64,000 bases of DNA from Streptomyces sp. NBC_01262 (GTDB taxonomy: Bacteria > Actinomycetota > Actinomycetes > Streptomycetales > Streptomycetaceae). The stretch lies in the NCBI RefSeq assembly GCF_036226365.1, contig NZ_CP108462.1:8166001-8230000 (forward strand). The letters are read 5' to 3'. Position numbers and translations under genes: made by a program. Below, piece by piece: positions 34,299 through 42,413 of this stretch. Position 1 is the first letter of the stretch. Every line of letters starts with the position of its first letter. The notes beneath the pieces were generated by a model. That model saw nothing but the letters and a program-made list of their open reading frames with translations, made no database searches and was not told the DNA's origin.

Positions 34299-34751
34299 TC
34301 ACATCTTCCGGAAGTCCCAGCTGGTGATCTTCGTGGGCGTCAGGCGCAGCCAGGCGTGCCGCCCGTCGTAGTGCATCTCGTCGCGGCCGGCGTACTTGCG
34401 GGCGAAGAGCCGTTCCGGGATCTCCAGATCCGGGTCCGGGGTGTTGGTACGCGGAGCGTCGCCGACGCTTTTGAGATCTCCGCGCAGCTCCACGCCGCGC
34501 AGTTCGTCGAAGTCGTGGCCGGTGTCCACGAGGACGGCCACCCGCCCGTCGCGCGCGATGTCGGTCCAACGCTGGCTTTTCACCGTCGAGTTGAGCCAGA
34601 GCGCCGCCCCGTCCCACACGAACCACAGGGGGGTGAGGTGCGGTCCGCCCGGACTGGATGTGGCCACCCGGCAGGTGCGCTCCTCGGCGAGAAGGGCGTC
34701 GATCTCGGCGGGGGTCATGGCGATTCTGCGGCCACGTCGCTGCTCCGACAT
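34299..34751 (-). CDS. PPOX-class flavin/F420-dependent protein
   Basis: 150 residues from ATG 34751 with AAAGGA upstream; the open frame extends further but crosses the operators. Split-barrel features: MTPAEIDALLAEERTCRVAT, HLTPLWFVWDGAALWLNST, DGRVAVLVDTGHDFDELRGV and a C-terminal RHAWLRLTPTKITSWDFRK. Members reduce or oxidise small molecules with FMN or F420. The streptomycete subgroup with PTKITSWDFRK ends is usually linked to F420. First gene of the operon with the P450, probably repressed by the TetR protein. Confidence 0.85.
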   Translation of the reverse strand: MSEQRRGRRIAMTPAEIDALLAEERTCRVATSSPGGPHLTPLWFVWDGAALWLNSTVKSQRWTDIARDGRVAVLVDTGHDFDELRGVELRGDLKSVGDAPRTNTPDPDLEIPERLFARKYAGRDEMHYDGRHAWLRLTPTKITSWDFRKM

Positions 34752-34778
34752 CGTGGCGGTCCTTTCGCGGGCACTTTG

Positions 34779-34795
34779 TGCGATCATTGATCGCA
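34779..34795. promoter_or_regulatory. TetR operator 1
   Basis: Perfect 17-bp palindrome TGCGATC-ATT-GATCGCA in the divergent promoter of the PPOX/P450 operon and the TetR gene. Confidence 0.75.
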
Positions 34796-34811
34796 TTTCG
34801 TCGACCGAGTA

Positions 34812-34828
34812 TGCGATCGTTGCTCGCA
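34812..34828. promoter_or_regulatory. TetR operator 2
   Basis: TGCGATC-GTT-GCTCGCA, matching operator 1 except in the right arm. The centres are 33 bp apart, three helical turns, so two dimers could sit on the same face. Confidence 0.7.
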
Positions 34829-34874
34829 TAGTGTCAAGGTCCGTGCAGGCGATCCGGCGAAGGGGTGATCAGCC

Positions 34875-35615
34875 GTGGAGACCGACAGTTCCAGGCTCCG
34901 CGCGGCGGCCGAGCCCGGGTCGGCCCGCTGGTGGGCGGAGCGTGCCGAGGCCGAGGCCCGGCGCAGGCCGCGCGCCGGCGGCCTGTCGACCGCGCGCATC
35001 ATCGACGCCGCCCTGGAGATCCTGCGGGAGGACGGTCTCGGCGCGCTGACCGTCAGGGCCGTCGCCGACCGGCTCGGCACCAGCAGCGCCTCGCTCTACC
35101 GGCACATCGCCGGCCGCGAGGAGCTGATCGCCCTGATCGTCGACCATGTTCTGGGCGATATCCGTCTCGACGCCACCGGCCGCGGGTGGCGTGCCGACGC
35201 CGAGGCGCTGATGCGTGAGATGCGACGGGTCATACTCGGCCAGCCGCTGCCGGTCTCGGCGGCGCGGAGCAGATCGACCTTCGGCCCGAACATGCTGCGC
35301 CTCATCGACGCCGCCCTCGGGCTGTTCCTCCGGGCCGGGCTCACCGACGAGCGCGCGGCCTGCACGGCCATCGCGATGATCGAGTTCGTCGCCGGCTCGG
35401 CCACCATCCAGCGCAGCGCCCTCGGCCGCACCCCGCAGGGAGCCGCCGGATCCGACGGCTTCGACCTGCTCCTCGAAGGACTGCCCGCCGACCACCTGCC
35501 GGCCCTGCGCGCGGCCGGTGCGGCGTTCGTGGCGGCGTCCGTCGACGACGTCTTCACCCACGGCATGGCCGTCTTCCTCGACGGCGTGACGAGCCGGCTC
35601 CCCCGGGGGCGATGA
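34875..35615 (+). CDS. TetR-family repressor with TetR_C-type ligand domain
   Basis: 246 residues from GTG 34875. A 35-residue leader precedes the HTH (LSTARIIDAALEILREDGLG, ALTVRAVADRLGTSSASLYR, HIAGREELI). The C-terminal domain (VDHVLGDIRLDATGRGWRAD, ...) is of the tetracycline-repressor kind rather than the AcrR kind. It is divergent from the PPOX/P450 operon, with two similar palindromes between. The simplest model is repression of both directions, relieved by a substrate of the P450. Confidence 0.88.
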   Translation: METDSSRLRAAAEPGSARWWAERAEAEARRRPRAGGLSTARIIDAALEILREDGLGALTVRAVADRLGTSSASLYRHIAGREELIALIVDHVLGDIRLDATGRGWRADAEALMREMRRVILGQPLPVSAARSRSTFGPNMLRLIDAALGLFLRAGLTDERAACTAIAMIEFVAGSATIQRSALGRTPQGAAGSDGFDLLLEGLPADHLPALRAAGAAFVAASVDDVFTHGMAVFLDGVTSRLPRGR

Positions 35616-35636
35616 GCCTCGGCGCCTGAGCGGACG

Positions 35637-36479
35637 TCACTGGCCGCAGGGCCTGGAGCCCTCCGCACGCTTGACCTTGAGTGTCGAGACGGCCTTGGAG
35701 TGCGGGGGCAGTCCCGCGGTGGTGAAGCCGGTGACGTCGCCGCGGGTGGAGTCGATCAGCGGCCGGCCGCCGCTGCCGTAGGCGGACAGGACGTAGTCGG
35801 CCCACTCCTCGGGGATGAACAGGGCGGTGACGGTGCCCTTGAGGAACTGGTCGTCCCCGCCGAGGACGACCACTTTGGACCAGGTGGCGGGCTTGCCCGC
35901 GACCGCCTTGAACGTGTCGGCGGGGCCCAGGAGGTTGTATCTGGTCTCACCGATGTAGCGGGTGGTGAACCACAGGCGGTAGCCGGACGGCACCCGGGCC
36001 TGCCCCTTGAGGCGCGGGCAGTGCGGGACGGATATGTAGGTGTCGCCGTCCGGCGCGGGGTCGGTGAACGTCACGTCGGCACTGTTGACGGCCGGTTGCC
36101 GCTCCTGCGTCGCCTTCGGCCGGGGGGTGGCGGCCGGGGTGCTGTCGGCGGCGGCTGTGGGTGTCGTCACCGTCGGCCTTGCCGTTGTCGCTCCGGTTGT
36201 CGCTGCCGTTGTCGCCGCCGCCGTCGCCGTGAGCGTCCGGGAGGCGGTGGCCGGCGAACCGGGGGCCGTCGGCCGGGTCGGGCCGAGCGATACATCGTCC
36301 ACCGGGCCGCGTGCCAGGGCCGCGAGGGCGAGGGCGAGAAGAGCGGCGGAGGCCAGGACCGCGCCGGCGCCCAGCGCCATACGTCTGCGTCTGCGCTTGC
36401 GTCCGCGGCTCCGGTCGGGGCCGGCGGACCCGAGGGTCACAGGCGGCAGTTCCGGGGGTCCGTCCGTGGTGCCGTTCAC
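35637..36479 (-). CDS. Membrane-anchored protein with exterior domain, tandem paralogue 1
   Basis: 280 residues from GTG 36479, with GGAGACG upstream. A Pro-rich cytoplasmic start and a basic patch (RSRGRKRRRRR) are followed by one helix (LGAGAVLASAALLALALAAL), a 70-residue Thr/Ala-rich linker, and a beta-rich exterior domain with CPRLKGQARVPSGYRLWFTT, RYNLLGPADTF and GTVTALFIPEEWADYVLSAY. The same order of features, including GF/YxLW and F-IP-x-x-x-DYLL/VLSA, is found in the protein encoded 11 bases upstream. I do not recognise the domain. Confidence 0.65.
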   Translation of the reverse strand: MNGTTDGPPELPPVTLGSAGPDRSRGRKRRRRRMALGAGAVLASAALLALALAALARGPVDDVSLGPTRPTAPGSPATASRTLTATAAATTAATTGATTARPTVTTPTAAADSTPAATPRPKATQERQPAVNSADVTFTDPAPDGDTYISVPHCPRLKGQARVPSGYRLWFTTRYIGETRYNLLGPADTFKAVAGKPATWSKVVVLGGDDQFLKGTVTALFIPEEWADYVLSAYGSGGRPLIDSTRGDVTGFTTAGLPPHSKAVSTLKVKRAEGSRPCGQ

Positions 36480-36490
36480 TGGCGTCTCCC

Positions 36491-37201
36491 TCAGCAGCTG
36501 CCCGTCTGCTTGCCCCGGCGGACCAGGATCGTGTCGGTGTGCTCGGTGTCCGTATCGGGCGGGAGGTATTTGTTGAGCAGCCCCACGACCTCGTCGCTGT
36601 CGCCATGGGGGACGAGGTTCTTGCTTTCGTAGTTGGTGGCTGCCAGGAGGTAGTCCGACATGTCCTGGGGGATGAACACGGCGGTGATCTCGAACAGCTC
36701 CCCGGCCTGTGCCGGGCCTCCCACCTGCGCGGTGATCTTCCACGGCTGGGTCGCGTCGACGGGCGGGTTCACCTTGCCGAACAGTTCGTACTGGGTCTCG
36801 CTCTCCAGACGTCCCGCAAGCCACAGGACGAATCCCGGGGGAACCTTGGACACGCCCCGGAACTCCTGGCACAGACCGATTTCGGCCGGGGGTTCCCCGT
36901 GCTGTGCGGGGTAGCTGAGCTTCACGGACGCCCCGGCGGTCGCGGCCGATGCGGCGGCGGTGGCGCTCACGGTCACCGTGGCGGTGACCGTGGGGCCCGG
37001 CGACGGCTCGCGGTCCGGCTGGAAGAACCCCGTGTTCGTGACGGCGGTGATCAGCAGGGCCAGCCCGCCGAGCCCGCCCACGCTGCCCAACGTCCTTGCC
37101 CACGCACGGGAGGTGCTCTGTCTCCGGGCGGTGTCCTCGGAGGAGGGGGACGGCTCCTCGGTGGCCTCGTCCTCCCCCGGGGTGGTGTCTGGTGTGGTCA
37201 T
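36491..37201 (-). CDS. Membrane-anchored protein with exterior domain, tandem paralogue 2
   Basis: 236 residues from ATG 37201. An acidic/Ser-rich cytoplasmic segment (DTTPGEDEATEEPSPSSED), one helix (LGGLALLITAVTNTGFF), a short Thr/Val linker and an exterior domain with LCQEFRGVSKVPPGFVLWLA, TQYELFGKVNPP, GELFEITAVFIPQDMSDYLL. It has Cys near each end of the domain (LCQEF, TGSC), matching Cys positions in the sister protein (CPRLK, PCGQ), so a disulfide is likely in both. The role is unknown; the pair form an operon. Confidence 0.65.
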   Translation of the reverse strand: MTTPDTTPGEDEATEEPSPSSEDTARRQSTSRAWARTLGSVGGLGGLALLITAVTNTGFFQPDREPSPGPTVTATVTVSATAAASAATAGASVKLSYPAQHGEPPAEIGLCQEFRGVSKVPPGFVLWLAGRLESETQYELFGKVNPPVDATQPWKITAQVGGPAQAGELFEITAVFIPQDMSDYLLAATNYESKNLVPHGDSDEVVGLLNKYLPPDTDTEHTDTILVRRGKQTGSC

Positions 37202-37354
37202 CGGATGATCTCCCCAGAATCCGGACGGAACTGGATGATGCTCCTCGCCACATTGGCGCAAACCAGCCCACGGCCGGGCTACGACTCCTGTCTACGCGAA
37301 CTCATCCAGGCGCCGCAGTACGGGCGCTGCGGGCTCCTGGTGGTCGCGGCAGCC

Positions 37355-38416
37355 CTACGACGTTCTCCGGCCCAGCAGCCACAGCAGGTACGGTCCGCCC
37401 ACCAGGGCCGTCAGCGCGCCCACCGGTATCTCCAGCGGCGGCACCAGGACGCGGGCGGCCAGATCCGCCGCGACGACGATCACGGCGCCGGTCAGCGCCG
37501 AGCAGACCAGGGGCAGTTGGGGAGTGCGGGTGAGCCGCCGGGCGAGCTGGGGGGCGGTGAGGGCGACGAAACCGATCGGCCCGGCGGCGCCGGTGGCCGT
37601 GGCGGCGAGCACCACGCCCAGGACGACGAGGCCGAGCCGGGTCCCGTGCACGCGTACGCCCAGAGCGGCCGCGGTGTCGTCGTCCAGGGTGGCGACCCGG
37701 ACGGCGCGCGCGGCCCACACCAGGCCGGGCAGGCAGAGCAGCAGGACGAGGCCGAGGGGGCCCGCCTGGTCCCAGCCGCGCCCGTTGAGGCTGCCGGCGA
37801 GCCACAGCTTGACCTGCTCCGCCTGGTCGGCCCGGCTGTCCGCCAGGTAGAGCTGGACGACGGCCGACAGCGCGACCCCGATGCCCGCCCCGGTCAGTAC
37901 GAAGCGGGCCGAGCCCCGCCGCCATGCCACCGCGTACACCAGCGCGGCCGCCGCCAGCCCGCCCGCCACCGAGACGGCCGGCAGGGCGCCGGGGGAGGCG
38001 ACCGCCCCGGTGGACAGTGCCACGACGGTCGCGGCGGCCGCCCCGTGGCCGACGCCGATCACATCGGGGCTGGCCAGCGGATTGCGGGTGACCGTCTGCA
38101 CCAGGGACCCGGACAGCCCGAGAGCGCAGCCCACCAGGGCGCCCAGCACGGCGCGCGGGACCCGGAGTTCGCCGACGACCAGGCTGTACGGGCTCGGGCC
38201 GCCCCACACCACCCGCCACACCTCGCCCGGCGGGACGAAGGACTGCCCGACGCAGGCCGCCGACACCAGGGCCCCGGCCAGCAGGGCCAGCAGCCCGGCC
38301 GCCGTCACGGCCGAGCGGCGGTGGACCAGCACCGAGTGGCGGCCCCGGCGCAGCACCGCGTACGGGGAGGCGGGAGGGGAGGCGGGGGGCGAGGTGAGAA
38401 CGGCCGGCCGGGTCAA
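37355..38416 (-). CDS. FecCD-type iron-siderophore ABC permease
   Basis: 353 residues starting at TTG 38416, whose last bases overlap the preceding permease's stop (TTGA). About ten helices. VRNPLA-type motif SLVQTVTRNPLASPDVIGVG, then GHGAAAATVVALS, and TGAAGPIGFVALTAPQLARR are FecCD hallmarks. ARVLVPPLEIPVGALTALVG is the coupling region that contacts the ATPase. It forms a heterodimeric channel with the product of 38413-39441. No ATPase gene follows, so the transporter must borrow one from elsewhere in the genome. Confidence 0.9.
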   Translation of the reverse strand: MTRPAVLTSPPASPPASPYAVLRRGRHSVLVHRRSAVTAAGLLALLAGALVSAACVGQSFVPPGEVWRVVWGGPSPYSLVVGELRVPRAVLGALVGCALGLSGSLVQTVTRNPLASPDVIGVGHGAAAATVVALSTGAVASPGALPAVSVAGGLAAAALVYAVAWRRGSARFVLTGAGIGVALSAVVQLYLADSRADQAEQVKLWLAGSLNGRGWDQAGPLGLVLLLCLPGLVWAARAVRVATLDDDTAAALGVRVHGTRLGLVVLGVVLAATATGAAGPIGFVALTAPQLARRLTRTPQLPLVCSALTGAVIVVAADLAARVLVPPLEIPVGALTALVGGPYLLWLLGRRTS

Positions 38417-39441
38417 CTGCTCGCGCCCTTCCGCCGGATCAGGACGACCAGCACCGGAACGCCCACCAGGGCGGTCATCACCCCGGCCGGAACCTCCGCC
38501 GGTGCCCGCACCACCCGGCCCGCCACGTCGGCGGCCAGCAGCAGGGCGGCGCCGAGCAGCGCCGACAGCGGCAGCACCCACCGGTAGCCCGCGGCGCCGG
38601 ACAGCACACGGCGGGCGAGGTGCGGAACAGCCAGGCCGACGAAGGCGATCGGCCCGGCGGCGGCCACCGCGGACGCCGTCAGCAGGGCGGCGCCGAGCGC
38701 GCCGCAGACCCGTACCGCGGTCACCCGGTGGCCCAGGGCCCGGGCCTTCTCGTCGCCGAGTGCGAGGGCGTCCAGGCCCCGGGCGCAGCCGAACACCAGC
38801 AGGGCGCCCGCCGCCAGGAACGGCAGCATGCGCGTGACGGTGTCCGCGTCGCGGCCGCTCAGAGCGCCCACCTGCCAGAACCGGAACTGGTCCAGCGTCG
38901 CCGAACTGGACGTCAGCAGGACCGTCGTGCCGCCGCCGACCATGGCTGAGAAGGCGGTGCCTGCCAGCGCCAGCTTGACCGGCGTGGCGCCGCCCCGGCC
39001 ACGGGTGGCGATGGCGTACACGGCGCAGGCGGCGGCGACCGCGCCCGCGAAGGCGTACCAGACGTAGCCGCCGAATCCGCTCGCCAGGCCGGTCGCGATC
39101 GCCACCACCACGCCCGCCGCCGCACCCTGGCTCAGCCCCAGGATGCCCGGGTCGGCGAGCGGATTGCGGGTGATGCCCTGGAGCACGGCCCCGGACAGGC
39201 CCAGGGCGGCCCCGGCGGTGAGCCCGATGGCGGTACGGGGGACCCGCAGGGACCGTACGACCAGCGCGTCCGGGTCGGAGCCGCCGTGCAGCAGCGCCTC
39301 CAGGACGGTGGGCAGCGGCACCGGGCGGGTGCCGACGGCGAGGCTGGCCGCGACGGCGGCGGCGGTGAGGACGAGCGCGAGCCCTACGGCCGAGGTGCGC
39401 GCGGCGACGCGTGCCGTACTTGCCACACGTACGGCCGTCAC
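38413..39441 (-). CDS. FecCD-type iron-siderophore ABC permease
   Basis: 342 residues from GTG 39441, overlapping the binding-protein stop as GTGA. FecCD motifs: LQGITRNPLADPGILGLSQG, ASAVAAAGPIAFVGLAVPHL, GRVVRAPAEVPAGVMTALVG. Ten membrane helices are expected. The gene order binding protein, permease, permease with coupled starts shows one operon, under the iron box at 40545-40563. Confidence 0.92.
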   Translation of the reverse strand: MTAVRVASTARVAARTSAVGLALVLTAAAVAASLAVGTRPVPLPTVLEALLHGGSDPDALVVRSLRVPRTAIGLTAGAALGLSGAVLQGITRNPLADPGILGLSQGAAAGVVVAIATGLASGFGGYVWYAFAGAVAAACAVYAIATRGRGGATPVKLALAGTAFSAMVGGGTTVLLTSSSATLDQFRFWQVGALSGRDADTVTRMLPFLAAGALLVFGCARGLDALALGDEKARALGHRVTAVRVCGALGAALLTASAVAAAGPIAFVGLAVPHLARRVLSGAAGYRWVLPLSALLGAALLLAADVAGRVVRAPAEVPAGVMTALVGVPVLVVLIRRKGASS

Positions 39442-40520
39442 GAGCCGAGCGAGTCGGCGAGCTGCTTGACCACGAGATCGGCTGCCGTCGGGCCCGCGTT
39501 GAGGTACCAGGGGTCGTCGTCGACCTTGACCGCCTGCTTGGCCTTGACGGCCTTCAGCGACTTCCACAGCGGGCCGGCGAGCACGCTGCCCGCGTCCGTC
39601 TTCGCCGGGTCGCCCTGCACCGAGTAGAAGATCCAGTCGCCGTCCGCGATGTCGACGCGCTCGGCGCTGATGTCCTCCGAAATGGCCTTGAAGCGCTGCG
39701 ACTCGGGCCGCCCGAGGCCCATGTCGACCGCGATCGAGCCGGTGAAGGAGGAGACCCCGAACATCCGGGTGCGGTCGGGGGTGAAGCGGACCATGGACAC
39801 CTCGACGTCCTCCCCGCCGAGCTCCTTGCCCTGCTCGGCGGCGTCCGTGGCGAATCCGTCGAGCAGCTTGTGCGCCTGCTCGCCCTTGCCGACGGCCGCG
39901 CCGACCAGCAGCAGGTCGCGCTTCCAGTTGATGCCCTGGCCCTGGGTGATCACGGTCGGCGCGATCTTCGACAGCTTCGGGTAGAGCTCGCCGAGGGAGT
40001 CGTTGGCGAGGATCAGGTCGGGCTTCGCCGCCGCCAGCGTCTCCAGATTGGGCGCGGTGCGGGTCCCGGCGTCGGTCATCGCGGCGAGCTTCTCGCTGTC
40101 CGCCGGGAACGCGTCGGCGAGGTAGTCCGGTACGAGTCCGGCGTTCTCGGCACGCGTCGACACGGCCGGTACGACACCGAGCGTGAGCAGATCGTCGAGC
40201 TGGCCGGTGCTGAGCACGGCGATCCGGGTCGGCTCGGCGTCGAGCGTCGTACTGCCCCGGACGTGGGTCACCTTGCGCGGGAACTCGCCGTCCGCCGCCG
40301 TGGACCCCATGCCGTCGGTGAGGACGCTGGGCGCGGCGGACGGGCCCTGCGAGGCTCCGGCGACGAGGTTGCGCGAGCTGTCCGACGCCTTGCTCTCCGC
40401 GCTCGTGGCGCCGCCGCCGGTTCCGCCTCCGGAGGTGCATCCGGCCAGCAGGCCGCCGACGAGAGCCGTGGTCAGGACTGCCCGTCGGCCGAATGGCCCG
40501 AATGACCCGGATATACGCAC
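39438..40520 (-). CDS. Iron-siderophore substrate-binding lipoprotein
   Basis: 360 residues from GTG 40520, which has AAGGGA seven bases ahead; TTG 40541 and GTG 40535 are in frame but would lie in or beside the iron box. A lipobox LLAGC at about residues 24-28 anchors it outside the membrane. The periplasmic-binding-protein fold (helical backbone type) is seen in AEPTRIAVLSTGQLDDLLTL then GVVPAV, PNLETLAAAKPDLILANDSL and a final QLADSLGS. It captures a ferric siderophore and passes it to the FecCD pair. Confidence 0.9.
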   Translation of the reverse strand: MRISGSFGPFGRRAVLTTALVGGLLAGCTSGGGTGGGATSAESKASDSSRNLVAGASQGPSAAPSVLTDGMGSTAADGEFPRKVTHVRGSTTLDAEPTRIAVLSTGQLDDLLTLGVVPAVSTRAENAGLVPDYLADAFPADSEKLAAMTDAGTRTAPNLETLAAAKPDLILANDSLGELYPKLSKIAPTVITQGQGINWKRDLLLVGAAVGKGEQAHKLLDGFATDAAEQGKELGGEDVEVSMVRFTPDRTRMFGVSSFTGSIAVDMGLGRPESQRFKAISEDISAERVDIADGDWIFYSVQGDPAKTDAGSVLAGPLWKSLKAVKAKQAVKVDDDPWYLNAGPTAADLVVKQLADSLGS

Positions 40521-40544
40521 ACTGGTTCCCTTCACGCGCAAGTA

Positions 40545-40563
40545 TTAGGCAAGCCTCACCTTA
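40545..40563 (-). promoter_or_regulatory. DmdR/IdeR-type iron box
   Basis: TTAGGCAAGCCTCACCTTA matches the actinobacterial iron-box pattern TTAGG..AGGCT.ACCTAA at most positions. It begins 25 bases before the binding-protein start and overlaps the stop codon of the fumarylacetoacetase gene. The expected effect is repression when Fe2+ is plentiful. Confidence 0.75.
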
Positions 40564-41774
40564 CCTTTACGTGCAGGGTGCACCCGCCCCACCACCTCGC
40601 CGAAGCCGATCCGCGTGCCGCCGGGCCCCGGAGCCGTCGCCGTGACGGCGACCTCGTCGCCGTCCTCCAGGAAGGCGCGGGTCGTGCCGTCGGGCAGGGC
40701 GACGGGCTGCTCGCCGTTCCAGGTCAGCTCGATCAGGGCGCCCCGGGTGCCGGGCTCCGGCCCGCTGACCGTGCCCGAGGCGAAGAGGTCCCCGGCGCGC
40801 AACGAGGCGCCGTTGGCGGTCATATGGGCCAGCATCTGCGCGTAGGTCCAGTACATGGAGGCGAACGGCGGCCGGGAGATCACGGCCCCGTTCAGGCGGA
40901 CCTCCAGCGCGATGTCCAGGCCCGCCGGGTCGGCCCCCTCGCGGTCGGCGAGATAGGGCAGCAGCCCGGTGTCGCGGGGCGGCGGAGCGACCCGGGCCGA
41001 GCGCAGGGCGTCCAGGGGGACGATCCAGGGGGAGACCGAGGTCGCGAAGGACTTGCCGAGGAAGGGGCCCAGGGGCACGTACTCCCAGGCCTGGAGGTCG
41101 CGCGCCGACCAGTCGTTGACGAGGCAGACACCGAAGACATGGTCGTCGGCCTCCTCCAGCGGCACCGGCTCGCCCATCGCCGTCGGGCCGCCCACCACGA
41201 AGCCCACCTCCGCCTCGATGTCCAGCCGCCGGGACGGGCCGAACGTGGGTGCCTCCTCGCCCGGCGCCTTGCGCTGGCCGCACGGGCGCGTCACCGGCGT
41301 CCCGGAGACGACCACGGTGCCGGCCCGGCCGTGGTAACCGATGGGCAGGTGCTTCCAGTTGGGCGTGAGCGGCTCGGAGCCGGGGCGGAAGATGCGGCCC
41401 AGGTTGGCCGCGTGGTGCTCGGAGGCGTAGAAGTCGGCGTAATCGGCGACCTCGAACGGCAGATGCAGCGTCACCTCGTCGCGGCGGAGCAGCAAGGGCT
41501 CCACGGCCGTCCGGTGGACCTCGCCCGTCAGCAGGCCGGTGAGCCGGGCCCGTACCTCCGTCCACGCGGCGCGGCCGGCGGCGAGCAGCGGGTTGAGGAC
41601 GGGCGCGTCGAGCAGCGGATGCACGGTGCTCGCGTCGAGGACGTACGGGCCGATGGCCACGCCGATACGCCGCCGCTCAGGGGCGTCGGCGGTGGTGAAC
41701 ACCCCGTACGGGAGGTTGCAGATCCCGAAGGGGGAGTCCTCGGGCACGTCATCGAGCCAGCTGCGCAGCGCCAT
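40545..41774 (-). CDS. fahA: Fumarylacetoacetase
   Basis: 409 residues, normal length for the two-domain bacterial enzyme that cleaves fumarylacetoacetate to fumarate and acetoacetate at the end of tyrosine/homogentisate breakdown. N-terminal SH3-like domain to about 120, then the catalytic FAH fold: ADYADFYASEHHAANLGRIF (catalytic Asp/His region), EAEVGFVVGGPTAMGEPVPL (metal-binding Glu residues) and VCLVNDWSARDLQAWEYVPL (metal-binding Asp). No other homogentisate-pathway gene is nearby. The TAA stop at 40545-40547 is also part of the iron box. Confidence 0.93.
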   Translation of the reverse strand: MALRSWLDDVPEDSPFGICNLPYGVFTTADAPERRRIGVAIGPYVLDASTVHPLLDAPVLNPLLAAGRAAWTEVRARLTGLLTGEVHRTAVEPLLLRRDEVTLHLPFEVADYADFYASEHHAANLGRIFRPGSEPLTPNWKHLPIGYHGRAGTVVVSGTPVTRPCGQRKAPGEEAPTFGPSRRLDIEAEVGFVVGGPTAMGEPVPLEEADDHVFGVCLVNDWSARDLQAWEYVPLGPFLGKSFATSVSPWIVPLDALRSARVAPPPRDTGLLPYLADREGADPAGLDIALEVRLNGAVISRPPFASMYWTYAQMLAHMTANGASLRAGDLFASGTVSGPEPGTRGALIELTWNGEQPVALPDGTTRAFLEDGDEVAVTATAPGPGGTRIGFGEVVGRVHPARKGKVRLA

Positions 41775-41797
41775 GGCCGGACTGTAGCCTCGGAAGC

Positions 41798-42208
41798 GTG
41801 ACAGAGCGCAAACCGCCCGGGGTCAGCTTCGAGTCATGGGTCGACAAGCAGATCCGCGAGGCGACCGACCGAGGCGATTTCAAGGAGCTGCCGGGCTTCG
41901 GCAAGCCGCTGCCCAGCCTGGACACGCCGTACGACGAGCTGTGGTGGGTCAAGGAGAAGATGCACCGCGAGGGGCTGTCGGTGCTGCCGCCGACGCTCGC
42001 GCTGCGCAAGCAGGCCGAGGACGCGGTCGAGGCCGCCGCGCAGGCGCGGTCGGAGCGCGAGGTCCGGCAGATCATCGGCGACGTCAACGAGAAGATCCGC
42101 GAGGCGATCCGGCGTCCGCCTGCCGGGCCGCCGTTGAACCTGACGCCGTTCGACGTGGAGCAGGTCGTCCAGGAGTGGCGGCGGAAAGCCGGCCCGTCCG
42201 GCGACTGA
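41798..42208 (+). CDS. DUF1992 (DnaJ-associated) protein
   Basis: 136 residues from GTG 41798. FESWVDKQIREATDRGDFKE, LPGFGKPLPSL and WWVKEKMHREGLSVLPPTLA are the DUF1992 signature, the same domain that follows the J-domain in DNAJC28. The protein is soluble, helical and of unknown function. It is divergent from fumarylacetoacetase with only a 23-base gap, so their promoters overlap. A strong hairpin follows. Confidence 0.88.
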   Translation: MTERKPPGVSFESWVDKQIREATDRGDFKELPGFGKPLPSLDTPYDELWWVKEKMHREGLSVLPPTLALRKQAEDAVEAAAQARSEREVRQIIGDVNEKIREAIRRPPAGPPLNLTPFDVEQVVQEWRRKAGPSGD

Positions 42209-42231
42209 GGACGATGGTCCAGATGGCGTAG

Positions 42232-42272
42232 TGCGCATGCCGCCGTACCGCCTTACGGGCGCCGCATGCGCA
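42232..42272. terminator. Terminator hairpin after DUF1992 gene
   Basis: Outer arms TGCGCATG (42232-42239) and CATGCGCA (42265-42272) enclose a second stem CCGTA/TACGG (42243-42247 with 42254-42258), forming a long hairpin 24 bases after the stop. Confidence 0.65.
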
Positions 42273-42413
42273 GGCCGGTCGGAGCCGTTCCGGCGGGCGG
42301 CCCGGGTGGCAGGACCGAGGGGGACGGGCTAAGTCTTGGCTAAGTGCCCACTGGCACTTCCCGATCGTCGACGTCCGGGTCTCCGCTTCATGTCCCCTGG
42401 AACAGAGCAGTAG

